Source: Lentzea cavernae (GTDB lineage Bacteria > Actinomycetota > Actinomycetes > Mycobacteriales > Pseudonocardiaceae). From it: 64,000 nucleotides of DNA. The DNA lies in contig NZ_BNAR01000025.1 in the NCBI RefSeq assembly GCF_014653695.1, positions 1 through 64,000 on the forward strand, written 5' to 3'. A program made the translations under genes and the position numbers. Shown one piece after another: positions 53,544-61,773 of the stretch. A model generated the notes under the pieces. The model made no database searches and was not told the origin of the DNA. It saw only the letters and a list, made by a program, of their open reading frames with translations. Position 1 is the first letter of the stretch, and every line of letters starts with the position of its first letter.

Positions 53544-54329
53544 GTGGGTGGAGCAGAGCGCAGTGCGCGGAAGAAGAAGCAGGCCGCGCGTGCGGTGGTC
53601 CAGGCCCGTTCGACGGGCGGTTCCGATCGCACGAAGGTGATCGCGGGCATCGCCGTGGTGGCCGTACTGGCCGTGGCGGTCATCGGGTACGTCATCTACG
53701 AGCAGATGAAGCCCTCGACCTCGGCCTCGGACGCCATCCCCCTGGCCCCCGCCGACCACACGATCTCGGCCCCAGCGGTCCGCGAGGGCAACACCGTCCT
53801 CGTCGGCAAGGACACGGCCACCGTCACGGTCGACGTGTACGAGGACTTCCTCTGCCCGATCTGCGGCACCTTCGAGAAGACCTACGGCACCGAGATCAAG
53901 AAGGCCGTCGAGGACGGCAAGGTCAAGATCCGCTACAACGTCCTCCCCATGCTCAACCGCCTCTCGAAGCCCGAGGGCTACTCCACCGAGTCGGCCAACG
54001 CCGCCCTCTGCGTCGCCGACGACGGCAAGTTCAACGCGTTCCACGCGGCCCTGTTCAACAAGCAGCCCGAGGAGGGCGACGCCGGCTACACCAAGGACCA
54101 GCTCATCAAGCTGGGCAAGGAAGTGGGCGTGACTTCGCCGACCTTCGAGTCGTGCGTGCAGAACCAGACCTACAAGACGCAGCTCGACGAGCTGATGTCC
54201 AAGACCAGCAACGACCCCGTCCTGCGGGACGGCGAGACCGGGCGGTTCCGCGGCACGCCCAGCGTCGCCTCCGGCGGCAAGCTCGTCGACCTGGACAACA
54301 AGAACTGGCTTTCCGACCTGGCCAAGTAG
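53544..54329 (+). CDS. Membrane-anchored DsbA-like thiol oxidoreductase
   Basis: 261 residues from a GTG. A basic cytoplasmic N-terminus (ARKKKQAARAVV) precedes one membrane helix (residues ~32-52). The thioredoxin-like domain is of the DsbA/BdbD type with active site CPIC in VDVYEDFLCPICGTFEKTYG, and GTPSVASGGKLVDL is the cis-Pro region. It should catalyse disulfide exchange outside the membrane, similar to mycobacterial DsbF/BdbD-like proteins. A terminator follows. Confidence 0.93.
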   Translation: MGGAERSARKKKQAARAVVQARSTGGSDRTKVIAGIAVVAVLAVAVIGYVIYEQMKPSTSASDAIPLAPADHTISAPAVREGNTVLVGKDTATVTVDVYEDFLCPICGTFEKTYGTEIKKAVEDGKVKIRYNVLPMLNRLSKPEGYSTESANAALCVADDGKFNAFHAALFNKQPEEGDAGYTKDQLIKLGKEVGVTSPTFESCVQNQTYKTQLDELMSKTSNDPVLRDGETGRFRGTPSVASGGKLVDLDNKNWLSDLAK

Positions 54330-54340
54330 GCCTCTGCTCG

Positions 54341-54371
54341 ACGCCCGGTCCTGGGTTCTGGGGCCGGGCGT
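54341..54371 (+). terminator. Terminator after the DsbA-like gene
   Basis: Stem acgcccggtcc / ggccgggcgt with a short loop and T-rich end, 12 bp after the stop. Confidence 0.65.
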
Positions 54372-54524
54372 TGTGCTTTCCCATCCTTTGTGGACTTCGG
54401 TGCGTGGTGCGCGTCACGTCCTGGCGGGGGTGGTCGGTGTTCATCAGGCGATTCGTGTGGCGGTCTTTCGGTGAAACGTGGTCTCACCAGGCCGGACGTG
54501 TCTCGGCCACCCCCGATTTTTATC

Positions 54525-54552
54525 TTGTGGCAGGGGTGTTGTACGGTATAGC
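54525..54552 (+). promoter_or_regulatory. Promoter of tRNA-Ala
   Basis: -35 ttgtgg (54525-54530) and -10 tatagc (54547-54552), spacing 16 bp, 45 bp before the tRNA. Confidence 0.5.
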
Positions 54553-54597
54553 CACACGAGAACGACGGGGAAACCCGGCGGGAACGTGGACCTTCAA

Positions 54598-54670
54598 GGG
54601 GCTGTGGCGCAGCTGGTAGCGCATCACACTGGCAGTGTGAGGGTCAGGGGTTCGAGTCCCCTCAGCTCCA
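54598..54670 (+). tRNA. tRNA-Ala (GGC)
   Basis: 73 nt. Acceptor stem ggggctg/cagctcc with discriminator A. The anticodon arm tcaca-ctggcag-tgtga gives anticodon GGC. T-loop ggttcgagtcc. CCA is not encoded. Confidence 0.94.
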
Positions 54671-55225
54671 CTTGAATTGAGAGCCCGTCTGATCGAGCGG
54701 TTTCCGCTGGTCAGGCGGGTTTCTTGTTGTTCTGGGTGGATCTTGGGTGATCGTGGATTGCTGCCCCTGTGGAGCACTTCTAGAGCAGTGAGCTCCGGCT
54801 TGATCGGTGTGCTGGTCGCTGGACAGAGTGATCGTCGCGCCCCTCCATCAACGGTGCGAGGGGGCAGCGGATTGCTTACGCCGCAAGCAGCCCTGAAAGA
54901 TGGCGTTCTGCAGGTTCCGGCGCGGTCGGGTGAGTCCAGACATTCAGCTCCGCTACGTGCCAGCGCCGTTGGAGGTCGTCAGTCCAGGCCGGATCGGCAT
55001 CGTACGGATCCTGCCCGTGGACGTCCTTCGTCGCCATTGACCGCGGGTTTGAGCACTCGGCGGATGAACGTGCTGCGCCACAACCAGGTTCCGCGGTCTG
55101 ATCATCGCTTCCGTCATCACTTCCGATGTGCTACCCCGGTAGCGCAAGGCGGGTTGCGGCTACCTGGGTTGGACGTGAAGTGAGATCCCGGGTACGACGA
55201 TTTCAAGTGATCACTTACCTACGTT
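54671..55225. other. Gene-free stretch after tRNA-Ala
   Basis: 555 bp with no convincing gene. The first ~50 bp contain a terminator-like stem (54682-54722, agcccgtctga with tcaggcgggt). No second copy of the tRNA 3' end and no integrase are visible, so it is not evidently an element scar. Confidence 0.5.
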
Positions 55226-55231
55226 GTGATC

Positions 55232-56494
55232 ATGACACAGGCAGGACTCGCAAGGATCACGGCTCGGATCCCCCAGACCTCCGTCCTCCTCGCCGCAGCT
55301 CTGTTCCTGGTCGGTGTGGTCTTTTGGCTGCTCGACGCGCCGCTCGGAATCGACAGCGCTGTCTACCGTTCGGGCGCGCTCGCCGTCATGCGCGGCGAGC
55401 CGCTCTACGGGCCACTCGCGGCCACTCCACCGTGGTCGCCCGAGCTTCCCTTCACCTATCCGCCGATCGCGGCGGTGTTGTTCGCGCCGTTGGCGTTGTT
55501 GCCGCCGCAGGTCGTGTGGGCTGTGTTCGCTGCCGCATCGGCTGTGGGACTCGGCGTTGTGCTCCGGTCGTCGCTCGGCGCGGGGCTGGCGGCGTTCGCG
55601 TTGTTGTTGGTGCCGGCTCTCGAACCGGTGTGGCGGACTCTCGCGTTCGGTCAGATCAACATCGTCCTCATGGCGTTGGTCGTGGTGGACGTGCTGCTGT
55701 TGCGCGGTCACAAGGCGTCCGGCGTTCTGGTGGGAGTCGCCGCCGCGATCAAGCTGACACCCCTGATCTTCATCGCGCACCTCTTCCTCACCGGGCGGCG
55801 GCAGGACGCCGTGCGGGCTCTGGTGACGTTCGCCTGCCTCAACTCGGCCGGTTTTCTGCTGCTGCCGCGGGACTCGATCACCTATGTTGCATCAGCGCTG
55901 GTCAAGGGCAACAACGCAACGGGAAACGGATGGATAACCAACCAATCCGTCGCGGGGGTCGTGCAACGGTTGTCCGGCGAGGCGGAGTGGGCGTTCTGGT
56001 TGTCGGCCTCGTTGTGCCTGCTGGTGACGGCTCTCGCCGTCGTGCTGGTCAGGTCGGCGCTTCGGCGTGATGACCAACTGGTCGCACTGCTCGTCACCGC
56101 TTTCGCGGGATTGCTGATCAGCCCGATCTCCTGGTCCCACCACTGGGTCTGGGTGGTCCCGCTCGTGGGCTGCCTGGTGGCGCGCCGGCGGATGATCGCC
56201 GCCGCCGGGGCGGCTGTGATCTTCGTCGTGGGGCACGGTCAGACCGGAATCCTGTGGCTCGACAACGCATACGTGCTCACCGCGTTGCTGCTGGCCGGTG
56301 GTGTTGTTGCCCGCCACCTCACGTTCTCGCCCAGGAGCCCGCTCCTTTGGTACGTTCCGTTCGCGGCTGGTGACAGGCCGTGGTCGGACCGGGGGGTTCG
56401 GCTTGCGCCGCACAGGCGCAACTGGTTGCTGGGGGTGACCGGAAATCGAGAAGCACAGCGTTCCTGTTCCGGAAGTCGCGCGGACTCCACATGA
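55232..56494 (+). CDS. GT87-family polyprenol-phosphate mannosyltransferase-like membrane protein
   Basis: 420 residues, about ten membrane helices. The GT87 pattern includes the extracytoplasmic loop with an acidic residue after helix 1 (DAPLGIDSAVYRSGALAVMRGEPLYG), then LPFTYPPIAAVLFAPLALLP and WRTLAFGQINIVLMALVV, and SPISWSHHWVWVVPLVG. These enzymes use polyprenyl-phosphomannose for lipoglycan mannosylation (PimE/LM branching in mycobacteria). The last ~40 residues are not membrane-like and overlap the upstream part of the next gene's frame. Confidence 0.88.
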   Translation: MTQAGLARITARIPQTSVLLAAALFLVGVVFWLLDAPLGIDSAVYRSGALAVMRGEPLYGPLAATPPWSPELPFTYPPIAAVLFAPLALLPPQVVWAVFAAASAVGLGVVLRSSLGAGLAAFALLLVPALEPVWRTLAFGQINIVLMALVVVDVLLLRGHKASGVLVGVAAAIKLTPLIFIAHLFLTGRRQDAVRALVTFACLNSAGFLLLPRDSITYVASALVKGNNATGNGWITNQSVAGVVQRLSGEAEWAFWLSASLCLLVTALAVVLVRSALRRDDQLVALLVTAFAGLLISPISWSHHWVWVVPLVGCLVARRRMIAAAGAAVIFVVGHGQTGILWLDNAYVLTALLLAGGVVARHLTFSPRSPLLWYVPFAAGDRPWSDRGVRLAPHRRNWLLGVTGNREAQRSCSGSRADST

Positions 56495-56651
56495 GTTCGT
56501 CGGTCTGTTCAGGGAGCTCAAGAAATGGTCAGGGCTGACCTATCGGCAGCTGGAGAGCCGCGCTGCCGCGCAGGGCTGCGAACTGCCGCGAAGCACGCTG
56601 GCGAGTGCGTTCAGCCGGAACGCGCTCCCGGCGGAACGCATCGTCGAGGCC

Positions 56652-57686
56652 ATGCTCCGCGCGTGCGGGTGTGATCCAGCACCGTGGATCGCGGTGCGCC
56701 GACGGTTGACGACGGCATTGGACGGAGGCGTGAACCACGCGGCACGGCCGGTTCTGGACCGCCTGCTGCCCGCTGTTCCACTGAGCACTCCGCGGCTCGT
56801 CGGGAGATCAACCGAGATGCGCAGACTGCGTCAGTTGCTCGCGGCCGATCGACCGGCACCGGTGATCGTCCTCGAAGGCCCGGCTGGAAGCGGGAAGTCG
56901 GCGTTGGCGGCCCGTGTCGCCCACGACATCGCCGCGCACTACCCGGACGGGCAGTTCTACCTGGATCTCGACCACGAGGTGACAGAGCAGGTGCTCGCCA
57001 TGGCGACGAGCGCGCTCGCGGAGCGCAGGGTGCTGGCGGTGCTGGACAACGCCTCTTCCGCCGGCTTGATCGAGCGGATGTGCCCGCCGTCAGGTCGTGG
57101 CGCGGCGCTGGTGACCTCGGCGGCACCGTTGGGACTCCGGCGCTCTGTCCGCAGTGTCTACGTAGGACCGCTGTCGGTGGAGCAGTCGGTCGCCCTGCTG
57201 GAGGACATCGTCGATCCGGAACGGCTGCGAGCCGAACCGGAAGCCGTGCGGCAACTCCTCGAACTGTGCGACCGTCTCCCGCTCGCGTTGCACATCGTCG
57301 CGCTGCGACTGGCTTCGAGACCCGCGTGGTCGATCGAGGCGTTGACGGTGATGCTGGCCGACGAACGACGTTGTCTGGACGAACTCAACTCCGCCGGGCT
57401 CGACATGCGGGCGAGCCTCGCCGCCAGTTACGAGGCATTGGTCGCTTTGCCGGACGTTCGTGCAAGGCACGCGGTGGGAGCGTTGCACGTCCTCACCCGT
57501 TCAACCTCGTCGGACGTGGACGTGCGCGCAGCGGAGGCGTTGCTCGGGCCCGATGCGGAGCGCATGATGGAGTCGCTTGTGGACAGTCGTCTCGTCGAGG
57601 GTCCGGCGCCGGGTCTCTACCGGGTGCCGAGGCTCGTGCGGCTGTTCGTCGCGGAGAAGACGGGCGAGATGGTGAGACGGTGCTGA
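56652..57686 (+). CDS. NB-ARC ATPase regulator with N-terminal helix-turn-helix (start unresolved)
   Basis: 344 residues from the first ATG. The P-loop reads VLEGPAGSGKSALAARVAH near residue 80, followed by LAVLDNASSAG and a late LPLALHIVALRLASR (GLPL-type motif), so it is an NB-ARC (STAND) ATPase. The same frame remains open and protein-like back to ~56445, with a helix-turn-helix segment (FVGLFRELKKWSGLTYRQLE near 56496-56555). However, that stretch has no ATG, GTG or TTG. Either a non-standard start is used or there is a frameshift. It overlaps the kinase gene by 7 bp. Confidence 0.78.
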   Translation: MLRACGCDPAPWIAVRRRLTTALDGGVNHAARPVLDRLLPAVPLSTPRLVGRSTEMRRLRQLLAADRPAPVIVLEGPAGSGKSALAARVAHDIAAHYPDGQFYLDLDHEVTEQVLAMATSALAERRVLAVLDNASSAGLIERMCPPSGRGAALVTSAAPLGLRRSVRSVYVGPLSVEQSVALLEDIVDPERLRAEPEAVRQLLELCDRLPLALHIVALRLASRPAWSIEALTVMLADERRCLDELNSAGLDMRASLAASYEALVALPDVRARHAVGALHVLTRSTSSDVDVRAAEALLGPDAERMMESLVDSRLVEGPAPGLYRVPRLVRLFVAEKTGEMVRRC

Positions 57687-58891
57687 CGAGACTGCGGGAG
57701 GCGCTCGCCGGTGCAGGATTCGCGCTCTTGCACGGGGAGAGCCCGCGAGTCCCGCAGAAGCTGCGCCTGCTGACCATGGGGTCGGCTCTCCTGGGACTGG
57801 TTCTCAACGCCTTCCCGTCGAGGATGACGGCCGCGCACCCCGCGGCGATGGTCTGGTCGCTGGGCATCCTCTCCGTGCTTCCGGTCCTCCTGTGCTTCCA
57901 CCGTCCGTTGCTGGCTTGGCGGTCGAGCACGATCCTGCTCGCGGTACTGCCGTTCCTCCAGCCGGGACTGGCGGCCAAATGGGGCTGGCCGTGGATGCCG
58001 GGACTCGTGCTCGCCGCCGCGGTCGTGCTGTACGTGGTGGCGGAGAGCAACGCACAACCCGTGTTGGTCTGGGTCTACCTGGTGACGCTCGGCGTGGTCG
58101 CGTTGCACGTGCGGGACTGGCGTGACTTCTCGCTGGCCGGCGCGATCGCGCTCGGCGTCCTGGTCCTGGGCAGCACCCGCAGGTCCCGCTACATCGCCGA
58201 GGCCGAGCGCGGCGAACAGGAACGCAGGCGGGTCCAGGAGGAGATCAGGGCGGCCACACTGGAGGAGCGGGCGCTCATCGCACGCGAGTTGCACGACGTC
58301 GTTGCTCACCACATGTCGGTGCTCGCGTTACGCGCCGATTCGGCCCGCTATCGATTCCCGGGTCTGTCCGAGCAACTGCGCGCGGAGTTCGTGGCGATGC
58401 AGGAGACCGCGCGTGAGGGGATGACCGAGATGCGCAGGCTGCTCGGCGTGCTCCGGGCCACGGACGGCTCGACGGAACGCGCCCCGCAACCCGGTGTCGG
58501 GCAGATCGAGGAACTGGCCGGGCGGCTGCGGGACGCGGGAGTGGACGTGGTGCTCGACGTCCGCCTCGGCGACACCCAGGTGCCCGCGGGCGTGGCGTTG
58601 TCGGCTTACCGCATCACGCAGGAGGCGCTCAGCAACGCGGTTCGCCATGCGGCAGGAGCCGCGGTGGACGTGTCGGTGCGAGCGTCGGCCGCCGAACTGC
58701 GCGTCCGGGTGCACAACACCCGAGGGGAAGAAACTCTCGCCGGGAACGACGACCGGGCGAGGCACGGTCTGCTCGGGATGCGAGAGCGGGTCACCGCGCT
58801 GGGGGGCATGATGATCGCCGCGCCGCAGGCCGACGGCGGGTTCCTCGTCGAAGTTTCCGTGCCGCTCAACAGTTCAGGAGTAGCCGAGTGA
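57680..58891 (+). CDS. Two-component sensor histidine kinase (HisKA_3, DesK-like)
   Basis: 403 residues from a GTG overlapping the upstream stop. The membrane sensor domain has 4-5 helices within residues ~30-170. A coiled linker (EAERGEQERRRVQEE) leads to the phosphoacceptor RALIARELHDVVAHHMSVLALRA. The HATPase domain has AYRITQEALSNAVRHAAG and RHGLLGMRERVTALGG. It overlaps its response regulator gene by 4 bp. The pair lies directly upstream of the knottin cluster and is its likely regulator. Confidence 0.94.
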   Translation: MLTRLREALAGAGFALLHGESPRVPQKLRLLTMGSALLGLVLNAFPSRMTAAHPAAMVWSLGILSVLPVLLCFHRPLLAWRSSTILLAVLPFLQPGLAAKWGWPWMPGLVLAAAVVLYVVAESNAQPVLVWVYLVTLGVVALHVRDWRDFSLAGAIALGVLVLGSTRRSRYIAEAERGEQERRRVQEEIRAATLEERALIARELHDVVAHHMSVLALRADSARYRFPGLSEQLRAEFVAMQETAREGMTEMRRLLGVLRATDGSTERAPQPGVGQIEELAGRLRDAGVDVVLDVRLGDTQVPAGVALSAYRITQEALSNAVRHAAGAAVDVSVRASAAELRVRVHNTRGEETLAGNDDRARHGLLGMRERVTALGGMMIAAPQADGGFLVEVSVPLNSSGVAE

Positions 58892-59571
58892 GCACCCGTG
58901 TGCTGATCGTCGACGACCAGACCATGGTCAGGCAGAGCTTCCGCGCGGTCCTCGACGCGCAACCCGACATCGACGTGGTCGGCGAGGCCTGCACCGGAAC
59001 CGACGCCGTCGAACTGTGCGGCCGGCTGGGGCCCGACGTCGTGCTCATGGACGTCCGCATGCCGCAGATGGACGGGCTGGAGGCGACCAGGCGCATCATG
59101 GGGGATGCCGCAGCCGGGGACGAGCTCATCGCGACCACCAAGGTGCTGATGTTGACCACGTTCGACGCGGACGAGTACGTCTACGGCGCGTTGCAGGCGG
59201 GAGCCAGTGGGTTCCTCTTGAAGGACGGTCCGCTCGACGACCTGGTCAACGCCGTGCGGGTGATCGCGGCGGGGAACGCGCTGTTCGCCCCCGCCGTCAC
59301 CAAGCGGCTGATCGCCGAGTTCGCCGTCAGGCGTCCCGTGCAGCACCACGGAGGGCGGTACGACCTCGACCGGCTCACCGAGCAGGAGACGAAGGTGCTG
59401 CGACTGGTGGCGCGCGGGATGTCGAACGCCGAGATCGCAGCCGTGCTCGTCATCGTGGAGCAGACCGCCAAGACGCATGTGAGCCGGATGTTCGCCAAAC
59501 TCGGCGTCCGCGATCGTGCTCAGGCGGTGGTGGCCGCGTACGAGATGGGGCTAGTCGTTCCCGGAGAGTGA
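58888..59571 (+). CDS. NarL/LuxR-family response regulator upstream of the knottin locus
   Basis: 227 residues from a GTG. Receiver: VLIVDDQTMVRQSF, phospho-Asp in DVVLMDVRMPQMDG, then LMLTTFDADEYV and GFLLKD. The output domain reads LTEQETKVLRLVARGMSNAEIAAVLVIVEQTAKTHVSRMFAKLGVRDR. It is paired with the overlapping kinase gene. Its stop lies 132 bp before the knottin precursor, and repeated TGTC/GACA boxes fill that gap. Confidence 0.95.
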   Translation: MSTRVLIVDDQTMVRQSFRAVLDAQPDIDVVGEACTGTDAVELCGRLGPDVVLMDVRMPQMDGLEATRRIMGDAAAGDELIATTKVLMLTTFDADEYVYGALQAGASGFLLKDGPLDDLVNAVRVIAAGNALFAPAVTKRLIAEFAVRRPVQHHGGRYDLDRLTEQETKVLRLVARGMSNAEIAAVLVIVEQTAKTHVSRMFAKLGVRDRAQAVVAAYEMGLVVPGE

Positions 59572-59576
59572 CCGCG

Positions 59577-59635
59577 TGTCCGGAACAGGCCGGTTGTCCC
59601 GGACAGTTCGAGACTGATCATTTTGTTGTCGGACA
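59577..59635. promoter_or_regulatory. Cluster of TGTC-GGACA boxes upstream of the knottin precursor
   Basis: Three related boxes: tgtccggaaca (59577-59587), tgtcccggaca (59595-59605) and tgtcggaca (59627-59635); the last two are palindromic. They sit 70-125 bp before the precursor start, a place suited to the upstream NarL-type regulator. Binding is inferred. Confidence 0.5.
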
Positions 59636-59702
59636 TCTCGATGTCGAATAGCTTTCGAGTGCGGGCAGATCAATGCTCGCGACATCGAGAAAGGTCTGGG
59701 AA

Positions 59703-59879
59703 ATGACTGGAACCGCGGTCGCTGCGCGGCTGGCCACCGGCCACCTGCAGCAGCACCTGAACAACGAACCGACCGCCGTGGCGGAGAACTGCGTCCAGGT
59801 CGGCCTTCCGTGCCACTACGACGACGACTGCTGCCCCGGCCTGGTCTGCACCTGGTGGAGCTGCGTCTACGCGACCTGA
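59703..59879 (+). CDS. Knottin-type RiPP precursor peptide (inferred)
   Basis: 58 residues from the ATG at 59703, which follows a gaaaggt ribosome-binding site; an in-frame ATG 30 bp upstream is less likely. Residues 1-29 form a leader-like segment without Cys (MTGTAVAARLATGHLQQHL...). Residues 30-58 contain all six cysteines, at 30, 37, 43, 44, 49 and 54: C-x6-C-x5-CC-x4-C-x4-C, the inhibitor cystine knot pattern, with DDDCCPGLVCTWW resembling spider-toxin knottins such as ProTx-II. No lasso YxxP leader motif and no signal peptide are evident. A terminator-like hairpin separates it from the processing genes, which would favour high precursor levels. Confidence 0.75.
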   Translation: MTGTAVAARLATGHLQQHLNNEPTAVAENCVQVGLPCHYDDDCCPGLVCTWWSCVYAT

Positions 59880-59888
59880 TCAGGTGAT

Positions 59889-59918
59889 GAACCCCGCCGG
59901 GCACGCCCGGCGGGGTTC
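59889..59918 (+). terminator. Hairpin between precursor and processing genes
   Basis: A perfect 13-bp stem (gaaccccgccggg / cccggcggggttc) 10 nt after the precursor stop, without a long T run. It probably attenuates transcription into the processing genes or protects the precursor mRNA. Confidence 0.8.
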
Positions 59919-59932
59919 GTCGTGCGGGGGGA

Positions 59933-60325
59933 ATGATGTTCGCATTGCTGAAATCCGCGCGTGCGGCCGAACAATTCCTGGTAACGGTGCGCCGGCCGGG
60001 AAGTAGTTTTGAGCTCGTAAAATGGCCTGCAAAGCGCAGAAGGCATCGGTTCGCTGTGCGTGTCGTCAGTAGTTCCGTGGTGAAGCTGCGAATTTTCCAG
60101 CGACTGAGGATGGGCTTTCTCGATCCTGTCGAAGATGCCTTGTTCCTCGCTGCCGCGTTGCACGGGCTCGGCTTCGCGTCCTCGTTCCACCTGGGACGCG
60201 AGTCGGTGCCCCGCAACGGCGTGGCCGGCTACTTCGCCTGGGTGGAGTGCGGTGGGCGGGTGGTCAGCACGACCATGCCCGTCACCGACGAGTACGTCGA
60301 GGTCTACCGGACGAGTGGGGGATGA
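59933..60325 (+). CDS. Lasso-B2-like transglutaminase-fold protein lacking catalytic Cys and His
   Basis: 130 residues. The C-terminal half aligns by eye with the Transglut_core3 fold of lasso leader peptidases (B2), where CL...AL..LL..G and AHAWVE are expected. Here they read FLDPVEDALFLAAALHGLG (Phe62 at the Cys position) and YFAWVE (Phe101 at the His position). A leader-cleaving activity is therefore unlikely; a structural or binding role is inferred. The N-terminal ~55 residues are basic. The stop overlaps the next ATG by 4 bp. Confidence 0.65.
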   Translation: MMFALLKSARAAEQFLVTVRRPGSSFELVKWPAKRRRHRFAVRVVSSSVVKLRIFQRLRMGFLDPVEDALFLAAALHGLGFASSFHLGRESVPRNGVAGYFAWVECGGRVVSTTMPVTDEYVEVYRTSGG

Positions 60326-61773
60326 GTGTCGTGTTGGGTGTCGTGGACACGAGCGAGGGCAGGGTGCGCTGCGGTCCGCTGGACGCGGTGGACCCCTATG
60401 GCGCGGTGATCACCTCGTCCCCGTCGTCGTTCGAGCTCAGCTGGGTGCGACCGAGTCCGCTTCCGCTGTACTACCGGGCCGGCCACGGGCGGTTGGAGGT
60501 CGGTGGCGACCTGCCAGCGTTCCTGGACGGGCGATCGCGTCCGGCGCCGGATCCGGGGATGCTCCTGACCTTCGTACAAGGGCACGTTCCACCACCGGAC
60601 GCGAGCGCGCTGTCCGGCGTGCGCAGGCTGAGCCCCGGCACCGTGGTCCGTGTGGATCGCGCGGGTGTCACGGTCGGTCGGAGTGCACCTGCGCTGGTCG
60701 ATCGGCGAAACGGCCTCCGCAACGCCGTTGCCGAGGTCCTCGCCGACGATCCGGAACCCGTCGTCGCCTACAGCGGTGGGCTTGCCTCGGCGTTCGTCGC
60801 GCTGAGTCTGCGCGCGCCGCGACTGGTGCACGCCGATCTCGGTCTGCCGCGCGCGCGTCCGCTTGCCGTGCTGCCCGGTCTGGAGGTGCGGCACGTGAAG
60901 ATCGGTGTGGACGAGCTGCTCGACGTCACCGCGCACGTCTCCGGAGACGAACTGCACCCGCCGATGCCGGACATCGCGGTGCCCGCCCGGCTCGCGGCGG
61001 TGCTCGCCGCTGACGCGGGCAGGCCGCTCATCGGCGGCAGTCTGCTCAAGGACCTGGTGTCGGCCAAGCTGCCCGAGGTCGATCCGGGAACCAGGGGATG
61101 GCGACTGCTCACCTGCGAACCGTTCCACGTCGTGGGCACGCTCACGAACTTGACGCGGGCACGGGAGCTGCTGGGTGTGCGGACCGTGCACGCTCTACAA
61201 GGCAGGCCAGACCGGCAGGAGTTCGAGGGACCGCCTCCGGTCAAGCGCACCGGCGCCGACCCGTTGCCGTGGCTCACCGATCTGGGCAGAGCCGAGCTCG
61301 ACACGACCAGTGGCGGCGTCCTCGCGGTGTGGCGGGAGCACGTCGACTTCCTGCCTCCCGTGCTCGGCAGGCTCGTGGCGGGGCTGGAAGAGCGCGGCAC
61401 GTCGGGATTCCGCACGCCGGCCGTGGAGGCCGGTGTCCTGGGGGCGGCTGCCGGGGAGACCACCGGACGCATTCGCCGGGGCGGGTTCCAGAACCACCTG
61501 CCTATGTGGCGGGTGGTCGAGAAGGCCGGCGTGACGGGCGTGTGCACCTCTTCTCCCGGTCACTGGCTCCGGGTAGCGGCCGCGACCTACCTGCGGGCTC
61601 ACCGCAGGACGCTCATGACCGGGATCGCGAGGCAGTGCGCGTTGGCCGACATGGGGCTGATCGATCCGGAGGTCGTGCTGCGGATGCTCGCGGACGGCCC
61701 GAACACGGCCGCGCACGCCATGCCGCTGCTGCGGTTGGTCTGGCTGGAGCGATGGCTGGGAGGTATCAGGTGA
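60322..61773 (+). CDS. Asparagine-synthetase/lasso-C-like protein with altered PP-loop
   Basis: 483 residues. The N-terminal part matches the inactive glutaminase-like domain of lasso cyclases (GHGRLEVGGDLPAFL, SGVRRLSPGTVVRVD). The synthetase domain begins at VVAYSGGLASAFVAL, where the ATP-pyrophosphatase motif SGGxDS has become SGGLAS (Ala155 for Asp, positions 151-156). In lasso systems this enzyme adenylates an Asp/Glu side chain and closes the macrolactam. The change suggests lost or altered adenylation. It overlaps both neighbours by 4 bp. Confidence 0.75.
   Translation: MSVVLGVVDTSEGRVRCGPLDAVDPYGAVITSSPSSFELSWVRPSPLPLYYRAGHGRLEVGGDLPAFLDGRSRPAPDPGMLLTFVQGHVPPPDASALSGVRRLSPGTVVRVDRAGVTVGRSAPALVDRRNGLRNAVAEVLADDPEPVVAYSGGLASAFVALSLRAPRLVHADLGLPRARPLAVLPGLEVRHVKIGVDELLDVTAHVSGDELHPPMPDIAVPARLAAVLAADAGRPLIGGSLLKDLVSAKLPEVDPGTRGWRLLTCEPFHVVGTLTNLTRARELLGVRTVHALQGRPDRQEFEGPPPVKRTGADPLPWLTDLGRAELDTTSGGVLAVWREHVDFLPPVLGRLVAGLEERGTSGFRTPAVEAGVLGAAAGETTGRIRRGGFQNHLPMWRVVEKAGVTGVCTSSPGHWLRVAAATYLRAHRRTLMTGIARQCALADMGLIDPEVVLRMLADGPNTAAHAMPLLRLVWLERWLGGIR

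Noticed and set aside
54671-55225. Possible integration scar downstream of tRNA-Ala.
   Set aside because: No second copy of the tRNA 3' end is found in the window, there is no integrase, and no shift in composition.
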